DNA from: Streptomyces spinosisporus
GTDB lineage: Bacteria; Actinomycetota; Actinomycetes; Streptomycetales; Streptomycetaceae
Assembly (NCBI RefSeq): GCF_022698145.1
Contig: NZ_JALDAX010000010.1
Coordinates: 124,001 to 188,000 of the forward strand
Reading direction: 5' to 3'
DNA: 64,000 nucleotides
Made by a program: the position numbers and the translations under genes. The notes under the pieces are model-generated. The model saw nothing but the letters and a program-made list of their open reading frames with translations. It was not told the DNA's origin and did not search any database. Below, one piece after another: positions 16,386 through 25,206 of this stretch (positions within the stretch are counted from its first letter, which is position 1; every line of letters begins with the position of its first letter).

Positions 16386-18751
16386 CACTGGCAGGCCTCG
16401 CAGGACTCGGGGTTTTCCAGGGAGCAGGCGACGGCGTCCTCGGGAGCCGGCTGCTGGACGGGGACAGTGGCCCGGGCGGCGCGGGCGATGCGGGTCGCCG
16501 GGCGCGAGCGCAGGTAGTACGTCGTCTTCAGGCCCGACTTCCAGGCGTACGCGTACATCGAGGAGAGCTTGCCGATGGTCGGCGTCTCCAGGAACAGGTT
16601 CAGGGACTGGGACTGGTCCAGGTACGGCGTGCGGGCCGCGGCCATGTCGATCAGGCCGCGCTGCGGGATCTCCCACGCCGTGCGGTACAGGCGGCGTACG
16701 TCCTCGGGGATCCAGGCGAAGTCCTGCACCGAGCCGTTCGCCTCGCGCAGCGCCTCGCGGGTACGGGCGTCCCAGACGCCGAGGTCCTTCAGCTCCCGCA
16801 CCAGATACGAGTTCACCTGCAGGAACTCGCCCGAGAGCGTCTCGCGCTTGAAGAGGTTCGACACCTGCGGCTCGATGCACTCGTAGACGCCGGCGATCGA
16901 GGCGATGGTGGCGGTCGGCGCGATCGCGAGGAGGAGCGAGTTGCGCAGGCCGACGGCCGCGACACGGTCCCGCAGCGCGGCCCAGCGCTCGGGCCAGGTG
17001 TGCTCGACGCCGTAGTGGTCGGGGTGCAGGACGCCTCTCGCCGTACGGGTCTTCTCCCAGGCCGGCAGCGGGCCGTTGCGCTCGGCGAGGTCGGCGGAGG
17101 CCTCGTACGCGGCGAGCATGATGCGCTCGGCGATCCGGGTGGACAGCGCCATCGCCTCGGGGGAGTCGAACGGCAGACGGAGCTGGAAGAAGACGTCCTG
17201 CAGGCCCATGGCGCCGAGGCCGACGGGGCGCCAGCGCGCGTTGGAGCGGCCCGCCTGCTCGGTCGGGTAGAAGTTGATGTCGACGACGCGGTCGAGGAAG
17301 GTGACGGCCGTGCGGACCGTCTCGTCCAGCCGCTCCCAGTCGATGTCGCGGGTCTCCATGTCGACAAAGGCACCCAGGTTGACCGAGCCCAGATTGCAGA
17401 CCGCGGTCTCGCCGTCGTCGGTGACCTCCAGGATCTCCGTGCAGAGGTTGGAGGAGTGGACGACATGGCCCGGCTCGGCCGTCTGGTTGGCCGTGCGGTT
17501 CGCGGCGTCCTTGAAGGTCATCCAGCCGTTGCCGGTCTGCGCGAGGGTGCGCATCATGCGGCCGTAGAGCTCACGGGCCGGGACGGTCCTGCGGGCGAGC
17601 CCCGCGGCCTCCGCCCTGCGGTAGGCGGCGTCGAACTCCTCGCCCCACAGGTCGACCAGCTCCGGCACGTCCGCCGGGGAGAACAGCGACCACTCGGCGT
17701 CGGCGTTCACCCGGCGCATGAACTCGTCCGGGATCCAGTGCGCGAGGTTGAGGTTGTGTGTACGGCGGGCGTCCTCGCCGGTGTTGTCGCGCAGCTCCAG
17801 GAACTCCTCGATGTCGGAGTGCCAGGTCTCCAGGTAGACCGCGGCCGCGCCCTTGCGCCGGCCGCCCTGGTTCACGGCGGCGACCGAGGCGTCGAGGGTC
17901 TTCAGGAACGGGACGATGCCGTTGGAGTGGCCGTTCGTGCCGCGGATCAGTGAACCCCGGGCGCGGATGCGGGAGTACGCGATGCCGATGCCCCCGGCGT
18001 GCTTGGAGAGGCGGGCGACCTGGTGGTAGCGGTCGTAGATGGAGTCCAGCTCGTCCTTGGGGGAGTCCAGGAGGTAGCAGGAGGACATCTGCGGGTGGCG
18101 CGTACCGGAGTTGAAGAGCGTCGGGGAGGAGGGCAGGTAGTCCAGGCGGCTCATCAGGCCGTAGAGCGCGGCGACTTCGTCGACGGAACGCGCGGTGTCG
18201 TCCTCGGCGAGACCGGCCGCCACCCGCAGCATGAAGTGCTGCGGCGTCTCGATCACCTTGCGGGTGAGGGGGTGCCGCAGGAGGTAGCGGCTGTGCAGGG
18301 TGCGCAGGCCGAAGTAGCCGAAGCGGTCGTCCCCTTGGGGATCCACCAGCGCGTCCAGGCGGGCGCCGTGGATGCGGACGAACTCCGCGGTGCGGTCGGC
18401 GATGAGCCCTTCGCGGTGCCCGACGGCGACCGACTCGGTGAAGGACGTGACGCCCTGCGAGGCGGCCTCCGCGGCGATGGAGATCGTCAGCAGACGCGCG
18501 GCGAGGCGCGAGTAGGCGGGGTCCTCCGAGATGAGGCCGGCGGCCGCCTCCGTGGCCAGCTCGCGCAGTTCCGTCTCGTCCGCCCGCGCCGACCGCCCGC
18601 GCAACGCGGCGGCGGCGACCCGGCCGGGGTCGGCGTCGGGAAGGTCGGAGGTCAGCTCGGTCAGGGTCCGCAGCAACGCGGCACCGGGACCGTCGTCCGC
18701 AGTCGTGGCGGACGGTGTCGCTGAAGCCGGTTCGGCTGGCGCGATGGTCAC
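16385..18751 (-). CDS. nrdA: Class Ia ribonucleotide reductase, large (alpha) subunit
   Basis: A 788-residue catalytic subunit. It shows the substrate-site cysteine in MSSCYLLDS, the active-site NLCTEI motif (Asn, Cys, Glu) and the paired AVCNLGSVNL. The C-terminal swinging arm is CSLENPESCEACQ, the thioredoxin-accepting cysteines. I see no clear ATP-cone in the N-terminal 100 residues, which are Ala-rich. GTG 18751 is chosen from the GGGAGAG site upstream. A cobalamin riboswitch precedes it, so expression should fall when vitamin B12 is available and the B12-dependent class II enzyme (NrdJ, not in this window) can work. Confidence 0.95.
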   Translation of the reverse strand: MTIAPAEPASATPSATTADDGPGAALLRTLTELTSDLPDADPGRVAAAALRGRSARADETELRELATEAAAGLISEDPAYSRLAARLLTISIAAEAASQGVTSFTESVAVGHREGLIADRTAEFVRIHGARLDALVDPQGDDRFGYFGLRTLHSRYLLRHPLTRKVIETPQHFMLRVAAGLAEDDTARSVDEVAALYGLMSRLDYLPSSPTLFNSGTRHPQMSSCYLLDSPKDELDSIYDRYHQVARLSKHAGGIGIAYSRIRARGSLIRGTNGHSNGIVPFLKTLDASVAAVNQGGRRKGAAAVYLETWHSDIEEFLELRDNTGEDARRTHNLNLAHWIPDEFMRRVNADAEWSLFSPADVPELVDLWGEEFDAAYRRAEAAGLARRTVPARELYGRMMRTLAQTGNGWMTFKDAANRTANQTAEPGHVVHSSNLCTEILEVTDDGETAVCNLGSVNLGAFVDMETRDIDWERLDETVRTAVTFLDRVVDINFYPTEQAGRSNARWRPVGLGAMGLQDVFFQLRLPFDSPEAMALSTRIAERIMLAAYEASADLAERNGPLPAWEKTRTARGVLHPDHYGVEHTWPERWAALRDRVAAVGLRNSLLLAIAPTATIASIAGVYECIEPQVSNLFKRETLSGEFLQVNSYLVRELKDLGVWDARTREALREANGSVQDFAWIPEDVRRLYRTAWEIPQRGLIDMAAARTPYLDQSQSLNLFLETPTIGKLSSMYAYAWKSGLKTTYYLRSRPATRIARAARATVPVQQPAPEDAVACSLENPESCEACQ

Positions 18752-18885
18752 GTGGGGCTCTCCCTCGCTCGGCACGGGGGCCTTGCGGAGGGCAGGGGCA
18801 GCCACGAGCGCACGACGGCGCCGCGTCCACCGGCCCATTCCACGAGGCCCGGACGTCGAAGCACCCGGGCCACGGTGGCCGGGCG

Positions 18886-18992
18886 CACTGTCGGCAGGTC
18901 CTCGGACTGACGCCCATACGTGTGCGAACACGCATGAGTACACCGTTGCGGGACAGTTCCGGATTCGCACCGGATTCCCCTGCGGCGACAGC
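18886..18992 (-). ncRNA. Cobalamin (B12) riboswitch in the nrdA leader
   Basis: On the minus strand the sequence reads GGGGAATCCGGTGCGAATCC then GGAACTGTCCCGCAACGGTG, the conserved cobalamin aptamer core, and later CAGTCCGAGGACCTGCC, the conserved 3' element. A closing P1 helix can form between GCTGTCG (18985-18991) and CGACAGT (18887-18893). About 135 nt with further hairpins separate the aptamer from nrdA and would hold the expression platform. S. coelicolor nrdABS is known to be repressed by B12 through such a riboswitch. Confidence 0.93.
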
Positions 18993-19056
18993 GAGCATGA
19001 GCATACATCTTGTGCCGGGCTGTCGAGACACCCCTAGATGTTGTGTCGCGGTGACT

Positions 19057-19560
19057 TCAGAGCGTCAACTCATAGGCGAGAAGCGTGAAGTCGTGACCGG
19101 GGAGCGGCTGCCAGTCGCGGTCGGGGCGGCGGATGAAGCCCTGGCGCTCGTAGAGGCGGTGGGCCGCCGTCATCGTGGGCTGTGTGCACAGGACGACGCC
19201 GGTGCGGCCCGCCTGTCTCGCCCGGTCCATACAGGCCCGCACGAGGGCCTCACCCGCACCCTGGCCGCGGGCGGCGTGGTCCACCGCGAGCATCCGGATC
19301 TCGGCCTCCCCCGGGCCCGCCAGGTCGGACATGGGGCCGGGCGCGGGGACGTACGTGACGCCGCCGAGGATCCGGTCCTCGTGCACGGCCACGAGCACCT
19401 CGCCGTCGGCCGCCCGCTTGGCCACGTCCTTCAACTCGCGGAAATACCAGTCGTCCTCGCCCCCGAAGGCCAGGAAGCCGCCCTGGAGGTAGGCCCGCGC
19501 CGTGATCTCACCGATCACCTCGTACTCACCGGGCTCCGCCCGCCTGATCACGATGTCCAT
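19057..19560 (-). CDS. GNAT-family N-acetyltransferase
   Basis: A 167-residue GNAT protein. The acetyl-CoA pyrophosphate loop RGQGAGEALV and the following helix are clear, with the beta-bulge segment EIRMLAVD before it and YERQGFIRR near the C-terminus. Substrate unknown. ATG 19560 gives MDIVIRRAEPGEYE, the normal family start; the upstream in-frame ATG lacks coding character. It is transcribed on its own between the nrdA leader and the mctP terminator. Confidence 0.85.
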   Translation of the reverse strand: MDIVIRRAEPGEYEVIGEITARAYLQGGFLAFGGEDDWYFRELKDVAKRAADGEVLVAVHEDRILGGVTYVPAPGPMSDLAGPGEAEIRMLAVDHAARGQGAGEALVRACMDRARQAGRTGVVLCTQPTMTAAHRLYERQGFIRRPDRDWQPLPGHDFTLLAYELTL

Positions 19561-19588
19561 GCCCCCGAGTGTGCCGGACGGGTACGAC

Positions 19589-19620
19589 AACGGGCCGCCG
19601 GGTTTCCCCGGCGGCCCGTT
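19589..19620 (-). terminator. Hairpin terminator after mctP
   Basis: AACGGGCCGCCGGG and CCCGGCGGCCCGTT form a 14-bp perfect stem with a 4-nt loop. It lies 29 bp past the mctP stop and 29 bp before the GNAT start. Confidence 0.8.
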
Positions 19621-19648
19621 CAGGTGGCGCTGTTGTTCCGGTGCCCCC

Positions 19649-21274
19649 CTAGTGGGACCCGGCCGTCGCCGGTGGCAGGTCCACCTGGACGCCCTTGTCG
19701 CCGGCGTCCGCGGTGTAGTCGTCCGCCGTGGTCTCGTCGACGCCGTCGGGGGCCTTGAGGGCCTTGAGGACGAAGGTGAGGACCACCGTGACCACCACGT
19801 TCATGACGAACGCCGTCAGGCCGATGTAGCCGATCTCGCCGATCCCGGGGATCTCCTTCGCCGAGCCGCCGAAGTGCTTCTGCGTCGGCGAGGCGACACC
19901 GTATGCGGCGATGGTGCCGTAGACCATGCCGACCGCCCAGCCGGCGAGCAGTGCCCAGCGGTGGAACCAGCGGGTGAACAGGCCGCCGACCAGGGCCGGG
20001 AAGGTCTGCAGGATCCAGATGCCGCCCAGCAGCTGGAAGTTGATGGCGACCGTCTTGTCCATGCTGAGGACGAAGACCAGCGCGCCCACCTTCACCAGCA
20101 GCGACACGAACTTGGAGACCTGGGCCTCCTGCTTCGGCGTGGCGTCCGGCTTGATGAAGTCCCGGTAGATGTTGCGGGTGAAGAGATTCGCGGCCGCGAT
20201 CGACATGATCGCCGCCGGCACCAGCGCGCCGATGCCGATCGCCGCGAAGGCCACGCCCGCGAACCAGTCCGGGAACATGTTCTCGAACAGCTGCGGGATC
20301 GCCAGCTGTCCGTTGCTGACCTTGACCCCGGCCGCGATCGCCATGAAGCCCAGCAGCGCCAGCAGGCCGAGCATCAGGGAGTACAGCGGCAGGATCGTGG
20401 TGTTGCGGCGGATCACCTCACGGCTGCGGGACGAGAGGGTCGCAGTGATCGAGTGCGGGTACATGAACAGCGCGAGCGCGGAGCCGAGCGCCAGTGTGGC
20501 GTACGTCCACTGGCCCGCCTCCGGCGTGACGACGGCACCGCGTGGCTTGCCGGTGGCCGGGTTGGTCTGCGCGAAGGCGTCGCCCGCCTTGGCGAAGATG
20601 TCGTCGAAGCCGCCGAGCTTGATCGGGATGTAGATGATCGCCACCGCGATGACGATGTAGATCAGCGTGTCCTTCACGAACGCGATCAGCGCGGGGGCCC
20701 TGAGGCCCGAGGAGTAGGTGTAGGCGGCCAGCACGGCGAACGCGATCAGCAGCGGCAGGTCCTTGACGAACCAGTTGGTGTTCTCGCCGCCGCCCACGCC
20801 CATCACGTCGAGCACGGCCTGGATGCCGACCAGCTGGAGCGCGATGTACGGCATCGTGGCGAGGATGCCGGTGATCGCGACGGCCAGCGACAGGCTCTTG
20901 GAGCCGAAGCGGCCGCGCACGAAGTCCGAGGTCGTCACGTATCCGTGCCGGTGGGAGACCGACCACAGGCGGGGCAGGAACGTGAAGATCAGCGGGTAGA
21001 CCAGGATCGTGTACGGCACCGCGAAGAAGCCGGCCGCGCCCGCCGCGTAGATCGCCGCGGGTACGGCGACGAAGGTGTACGCCGTGTAGAGGTCGCCGCC
21101 GAGCAGGAACCAGGTGATCCAGGTGCCGAACGACCGGCCGCCCAGACCCCACTCGTCGAGCGAGTGCTCGTTCTCGGCCCTGCGCCAGCGTGCCGCAAGG
21201 AAGCCCATGGCCGTCACGGCCACGAAGAAGAAGATGAAGACGCCGAGTGCGACGCCGTTCACGCCGTCGTTCAC
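19649..21274 (-). CDS. mctP: MctP-type monocarboxylate:sodium/proton symporter
   Basis: A 541-residue member of the sodium:solute symporter family with about 13 transmembrane segments. The family motif stretches GGRSFGTWITWFLLGGDLYTAYTF and GSALALFMYPHSITATLSSRS are present. MctP/ActP proteins take up acetate, lactate, pyruvate or similar acids. The GTG start at 21274 overlaps the upstream DUF3311 stop (GTGA). The pairing of a DUF3311 small membrane protein with this symporter is characteristic of the monocarboxylate branch. Substrate specificity cannot be read from sequence. Confidence 0.85.
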   Translation of the reverse strand: MNDGVNGVALGVFIFFFVAVTAMGFLAARWRRAENEHSLDEWGLGGRSFGTWITWFLLGGDLYTAYTFVAVPAAIYAAGAAGFFAVPYTILVYPLIFTFLPRLWSVSHRHGYVTTSDFVRGRFGSKSLSLAVAITGILATMPYIALQLVGIQAVLDVMGVGGGENTNWFVKDLPLLIAFAVLAAYTYSSGLRAPALIAFVKDTLIYIVIAVAIIYIPIKLGGFDDIFAKAGDAFAQTNPATGKPRGAVVTPEAGQWTYATLALGSALALFMYPHSITATLSSRSREVIRRNTTILPLYSLMLGLLALLGFMAIAAGVKVSNGQLAIPQLFENMFPDWFAGVAFAAIGIGALVPAAIMSIAAANLFTRNIYRDFIKPDATPKQEAQVSKFVSLLVKVGALVFVLSMDKTVAINFQLLGGIWILQTFPALVGGLFTRWFHRWALLAGWAVGMVYGTIAAYGVASPTQKHFGGSAKEIPGIGEIGYIGLTAFVMNVVVTVVLTFVLKALKAPDGVDETTADDYTADAGDKGVQVDLPPATAGSH

Positions 21275-21534
21275 TTCGACGCACCGTCCTTCCGCGCCGC
21301 ACGGGCGCGCTGGTCACGCTGCCACAGCTGGTACGCGGTCATCGTCAGTGCCGTGGAGATCAGCACCCAGGCCATCTGGTACCAGTAGAAGAACGGGATG
21401 CCGATGAACTCCGGGCCGGTCCTGGCGTAGGAGCCGACCCAGAGCATCGCGACGAACGGCGCGATCAGGCAGAGGGCGATGACCACGCGGACGGGTGTCA
21501 CCGTCGGCGGTCTCACTTCGGGTACTTCGGACAT
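21271..21534 (-). CDS. DUF3311 small membrane protein, partner of MctP
   Basis: An 87-residue protein with two transmembrane helices (VIALCLIAPFVAMLWVGSYA and YWYQMAWVLISTALTMTAYQLW) and a basic C-terminus. DUF3311 proteins are encoded just upstream of sodium:solute symporters and probably act as an accessory subunit, comparable to the small partner of YhdH or panF-type systems; the function is inferred. It is the first gene of the operon. The region upstream (21535-21753) has GTCAC-CCT-GTGAC (21596-21608), a possible operator, and a TAGATT -10-like box. Confidence 0.75.
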   Translation of the reverse strand: MSEVPEVRPPTVTPVRVVIALCLIAPFVAMLWVGSYARTGPEFIGIPFFYWYQMAWVLISTALTMTAYQLWQRDQRARAARKDGASK

Positions 21535-21753
21535 ACGGCGGCTCCGTCCCCTCACGATCACCTGTGATCACGCGTGTAATGCGCAGGCAATCTAGGTCAC
21601 CCTGTGACGAAAACGGAAGACCTCGTCCGCATATCGGTATGTCGATTGAGTGAAGGCCGCATCTCGGCGGGACAACGGTGTCGGCGGCGACGTAAGACGG
21701 GTGCGCCGGATGCGTGGGAGAGGGCCGGTGATGGGGCGTACCGGCCGCCGGTC

Positions 21754-22518
21754 TCAGTCCTGCGGGCGCTTGAGCCGTGCCACGAACTTGTAGCGGTCCC
21801 CGCGGTACACCGATCGCACCCACTCCACCGGCTGACCGTCCCGGTCCAGCGAGTGGCGGGAGAGCATCAGCATCGGCAGGCCCACGTCGGTGCTGAGCAG
21901 TCCGGCCTCGCGCGGGGTGGCCAGCGAGGTCTCGATGGTCTCCTCGGCCTCGGCGAGATGGACGTCGTAGACCTCGGCGAGCGCGGTGTACAGCGAGGTG
22001 TACTTGGCCAGGGAGCGGCGCAGGGCGGGGAAGCGCTTGGCGCTGAGGTGCGTCGTCTCGATGGCCATCGGCTCGGCGTTGGCCATGCGCAGCCGCTCGA
22101 TGCGCAGCACCCGGCCGCCGGCCGTGATGTCGAGGAGCTCGGCGAGGCGGTCGTCCGCGGTGATGTAGCCGATGTCCAGCAGCTGCGAGGTCGGCTCCAG
22201 GCCCTGGGCGCGCATGTCCTCCGTATACGAAGTGAGTTGGAGGGCCTGCGAGACCTTGGGCTTGGCGACGAAGGTGCCCTTGCCCTGGATCCGCTCCAGC
22301 CGGCCCTCGACGACCAGTTCCTGCAGGGCCTGGCGCACCGTCGTGCGGGAGGTGTCGAACTCGGCGGCGAGGGTGCGCTCGGGCGGTACCGGAGTGCCGG
22401 GGGACTGGGTCTCCGTCATGTCGAGCAGATGCTTCTTCAGGCGGTAGTACTTGGGCACGCGCGCGGTACGGACACTCGCCCCACCCTCGTTCTCCGCACT
22501 GCTGACCTCGGTGCTCAT
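21754..22518 (-). CDS. dasR: GntR/HutC-family global regulator DasR
   Basis: A 254-residue regulator, the size of S. coelicolor DasR. It has an N-terminal winged helix (VPPERTLAAEFDTSRTTVRQAL, about 44-65) and a C-terminal UTRA effector domain. DasR represses chitin and GlcNAc genes, PTS genes and antibiotic activators, and releases DNA on binding glucosamine-6-phosphate. Divergence from dasA and DasR-like operators in the shared 305-bp interval support the name and autoregulation. The protein looks complete. Confidence 0.95.
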   Translation of the reverse strand: MSTEVSSAENEGGASVRTARVPKYYRLKKHLLDMTETQSPGTPVPPERTLAAEFDTSRTTVRQALQELVVEGRLERIQGKGTFVAKPKVSQALQLTSYTEDMRAQGLEPTSQLLDIGYITADDRLAELLDITAGGRVLRIERLRMANAEPMAIETTHLSAKRFPALRRSLAKYTSLYTALAEVYDVHLAEAEETIETSLATPREAGLLSTDVGLPMLMLSRHSLDRDGQPVEWVRSVYRGDRYKFVARLKRPQD

Positions 22519-22584
22519 GCTCTGCCTTCCCGGCTCCGGATGCGGGTCACATCGTGATCCCTTCTATATACCGGCGCTGTCTCT

Positions 22585-22621
22585 TTTGGTCTAGTCCACA
22601 GGCCAAATGGTCTAGCGGAAG
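22585..22621. promoter_or_regulatory. Two DasR-like half-perfect operators near dasR
   Basis: TTTGGTCTAGTCCACA (22585-22600) and AATGGTCTAGCGGAAG (22606-22621) match the DasR element ACTGGTCTAGACCAGT at 11 and about 9 to 10 of 16 positions. They lie 67-103 bp upstream of the dasR start and probably give autoregulation. The second is essentially a left half-site. Confidence 0.55.
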
Positions 22622-22729
22622 AGAGTACTCCGGCGTCGCGGTTTTCGCTGGCTTGTTACTTAAAGGTCCTTGCATATGTAGGTCGCATAACGGCTGGTCA
22701 GGGCCGTTTCGAGCACCCTTGACAGGCCC

Positions 22730-22745
22730 TCTGGTCTGGTCCAAG
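22730..22745. promoter_or_regulatory. Weak DasR-like site upstream of dasA
   Basis: TCTGGTCTGGTCCAAG matches 11 of 16 positions of the DasR consensus and lies 24 bp centre to centre from the strong site at 22754. Two sites about two helical turns apart could allow cooperative binding. Confidence 0.5.
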
Positions 22746-22753
22746 CTCCCCCT

Positions 22754-22769
22754 ACTGGTCTACACCATT
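22754..22769 (+). promoter_or_regulatory. DasR-responsive element (dre) of dasA
   Basis: ACTGGTCTACACCATT, which as I recall is the sequence of the experimentally defined dasA dre of S. coelicolor. It lies 55 bp upstream of the dasA GTG, in the promoter region. Confidence 0.9.
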
Positions 22770-22823
22770 GGTTCAGGTCCCGGCCTGGGGGCGGGAGGTG
22801 TGGGCATCCCTGAGGAGGGTGGC

Positions 22824-24107
22824 GTGAAGCGCAAGCTCATAGCCGCGATCGGTATCGCGGGCATGATGGTCTCCATCGCGGCGTGCGGGGACAACGACGA
22901 CAAGGGCTCTTCCAACAGCGGCGCGGACGCCAAGGAACTGACCGTCTGGCTCACCGTGGACGCCCAGAACAACTGGCCGGACCTGGTGAAGGCCGCGGAC
23001 GCCGCGGTGAAGAAGAAGCACCCCGGCATCAAGATCAACCACGAGTACTACGGCTGGCCGGACAAGAACGCCAAGCTCGACGCGGTCCTCGCCACCGACA
23101 AGGCCCCCGACGTGGTCGAGATGGGCAACACCGAGATGCTGAGCTACATGGTCAAGGGCGCTTTCGCCCCCGTCGACCCGGCGAAGTTCAGCAACTCCTC
23201 CGCCTGGCTGGACGGCCTCAAGGCCTCGGTCACCTACGACGGCAAGACCTACGGCGTCCCCTACTACGCCGGCGGCCGCGTCGCCAACTGGCGCAAGGAC
23301 GTCTTCGCCTCGGTCGGCGTGAAGACCCCGCCGAAGACGTACGCCGAGCTGACCTCCGCCCTCGACAAGGTGCAGAAGAAGGAGGGCGACAAGTTCTCCG
23401 CCTGGTACCAGCCCACCCGTGACTGGTACGCGGCCATGTCCTTCGTCTACGACGCCGGCGGCTCCATCGCCAAGGAGGACGGCGGCCAGTGGAAGGCCAA
23501 CCTCTCCTCGCCGGAGTCCATCAAGGGTCTGACCGCGTTCAAGAGCGTCGTCGACAAGTACATGCACGGCGACAAGACCAAGGACGAGTCCGACCGTTAC
23601 ATCGTCTACGGCCAGGGCAAGTCCGGCATGATCTTCGGCGCCGCATGGGAGGGCGCGACCTCCGCGGACCCGAAGAACGACAAGACCGGCAAGCTCAAGA
23701 ACAACCTCGAGAACTTCGTCATGCCGGGTCCGTCCGGCAAGAACATGCCCGTCTTCCTGGGCGGTTCGGACCTCGCGGTGCCGGTGAAGTCCAAGGCGCA
23801 GGCCGTGGCCACCGAGTGGATCAACGCCTTCACCGGTCCCTCCGGCCAGAAGGGCCTGATGGCCAAGGGCAACCTGCCCAACAACAAGACGGACCTCGAG
23901 ACCCTGAAGAACGACCCGGCCACCGCGGTCCCGGCCACCGCCGCCGAGTCCAACTGGTTCGTCCCGATGGCCCCCGGCTGGGGTCAGGTCGAAAAGGCCC
24001 AGGTCCTGCAGACGATGCTGCAGAACATCGGCACCGGAAAGAAGTCGGTGGAGGCAGCCGCCAAGGAGGCGGACGCCGCGATCGACAAGGTCATCAACAC
24101 CAAGTGA
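22824..24107 (+). CDS. dasA: Chitosugar (N,N'-diacetylchitobiose) ABC transporter, binding lipoprotein
   Basis: A 427-residue extracellular solute-binding lipoprotein of the carbohydrate ABC family 1. The signal MKRKLIAAIGIAGMMVSIAAC has a lipobox SIAAC, so Cys21 is lipidated. The mature protein carries SBP_bac_1 features (ELTVWLTVDAQ, APDVVEMGNTEM, IFGAAWEGA). DasA of S. coelicolor binds chitobiose with high affinity. GTG 22824 has GAGGAGGG upstream. It is followed by the permease genes after a hairpin (24156-24174), and controlled by DasR through the dre at 22754. Confidence 0.94.
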   Translation: MKRKLIAAIGIAGMMVSIAACGDNDDKGSSNSGADAKELTVWLTVDAQNNWPDLVKAADAAVKKKHPGIKINHEYYGWPDKNAKLDAVLATDKAPDVVEMGNTEMLSYMVKGAFAPVDPAKFSNSSAWLDGLKASVTYDGKTYGVPYYAGGRVANWRKDVFASVGVKTPPKTYAELTSALDKVQKKEGDKFSAWYQPTRDWYAAMSFVYDAGGSIAKEDGGQWKANLSSPESIKGLTAFKSVVDKYMHGDKTKDESDRYIVYGQGKSGMIFGAAWEGATSADPKNDKTGKLKNNLENFVMPGPSGKNMPVFLGGSDLAVPVKSKAQAVATEWINAFTGPSGQKGLMAKGNLPNNKTDLETLKNDPATAVPATAAESNWFVPMAPGWGQVEKAQVLQTMLQNIGTGKKSVEAAAKEADAAIDKVINTK

Positions 24108-24155
24108 CCTCGCAGCAGGGCCCGTTCGGCCGCACCTGGCCGGGGGGCCCTGCTT

Positions 24156-24174
24156 CCCGTACGGACCGTACGGG
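24156..24174 (+). terminator. Inverted repeat between dasA and dasB, possible attenuator
   Basis: CCCGTACGG-A-CCGTACGGG is a near-perfect palindrome 48 bp past dasA. Such stem-loops often lower expression of permease genes relative to the binding protein. That role is inferred. The rest of the 109-bp gap holds no gene. Confidence 0.5.
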
Positions 24175-24216
24175 CTTCGCTTTCGTACGACCTGAGGTAC
24201 CGCTGAGGAGCGCGCG

Positions 24217-25206
24217 ATGAGTGCCGCAGACACGACCACCCCTGCCAAGGTGCCGCCACCGCGGCAGGCGCCGCCGACCCCACCGGTGGCCAAGGGCCCA
24301 CGCAGAGGCGGGACTTCCGGCGGTGCGGCCACCCCGTGGCTGCTGCTCGCCCCCTGCCTGCTGGTCCTCGCCCTGGTGATGGCCTATCCGCTGTACCGGC
24401 TGGTCACGCTGTCCTTCCAGTCCTTCGGCCAGTCCCAGCTGTGGGGCTTCAAGCCCGCCGAGTGGGTGGGCTTCGACAACTTCTCCAAGGTCCTCGGCGA
24501 CAGCGAGTTCTGGACCGTGGTCCTGCGGACCATCGTCTTCGCGGCCGGCTGCGTGATCCTCACCATGGTCCTCGGCATGCTCGTGGCCCTGCTGCTGCAG
24601 CGGGTCTCCGGCTGGGTGAAGACGATGATCAACATCGTCCTCGTGGCCAGCTGGGGCATGCCGGTCATCGTGGCCACGACCGTCTTCAAGTGGCTCTTCG
24701 ACTCGGACTACGGCGTCCTCAACGCGCTGATGAGCAAGCTCCCCGGCGTCGACATGGTCGGCCACAACTGGTTCGCTAGCGGGCCCCAGGGCCTGGCCGT
24801 GATCATGCTGCTCGTGGTGTGGGGCGCCGTGCCCTTCGTCGTCATCACACTCAGCGCGGGTCTCACCCAGGTCCCCAAGGAACTGGAGGAGGCGGCCCGG
24901 CTCGACGGCGCGGGCGCGCTCGGCGTCTTCCGCTATGTCACCCTGCCGATCCTCAAGCCGATCATCGTGATGCTCACGACCCTGTCGGTGATCTGGGACA
25001 TGGGTGTCTTCCCGCAGGTCTTCGTGATGCGCGGCGGCCACCCCGAGGCCGAGTTCCAGATCCTCAACACCTATTCCTACGACCGCGCGTTCGTGGTCAA
25101 CGACTATGCACAGGGCTCGGCGATCGCCCTGCTGACCGTACTGCTGCTGCTCGGTGTCGTCGCCGTCTACATGCGTCAGATGCTGAAGATCGGAGAGGTC
25201 GAATGA
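24217..25206 (+). CDS. dasB: Chitosugar ABC transporter permease
   Basis: A 329-residue MalF-like permease with six transmembrane segments after a proline-rich 40-residue cytoplasmic N-terminus. The EAA loop ELEEAARLDGAGALGVFRYV, which contacts the ATPase, is clear. Together with DasC it forms the membrane channel for chitobiose. There is no ATPase gene in this operon; in S. coelicolor the shared ATPase MsiK, encoded elsewhere, energises DasABC. The stop overlaps dasC by ATGA. Confidence 0.93.
   Translation: MSAADTTTPAKVPPPRQAPPTPPVAKGPRRGGTSGGAATPWLLLAPCLLVLALVMAYPLYRLVTLSFQSFGQSQLWGFKPAEWVGFDNFSKVLGDSEFWTVVLRTIVFAAGCVILTMVLGMLVALLLQRVSGWVKTMINIVLVASWGMPVIVATTVFKWLFDSDYGVLNALMSKLPGVDMVGHNWFASGPQGLAVIMLLVVWGAVPFVVITLSAGLTQVPKELEEAARLDGAGALGVFRYVTLPILKPIIVMLTTLSVIWDMGVFPQVFVMRGGHPEAEFQILNTYSYDRAFVVNDYAQGSAIALLTVLLLLGVVAVYMRQMLKIGEVE

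Noticed and set aside
15386..16880. Extended nrdB N-terminus
   Set aside because: The extra residues are antisense to nrdA and the true start overlaps its stop by ATGA.
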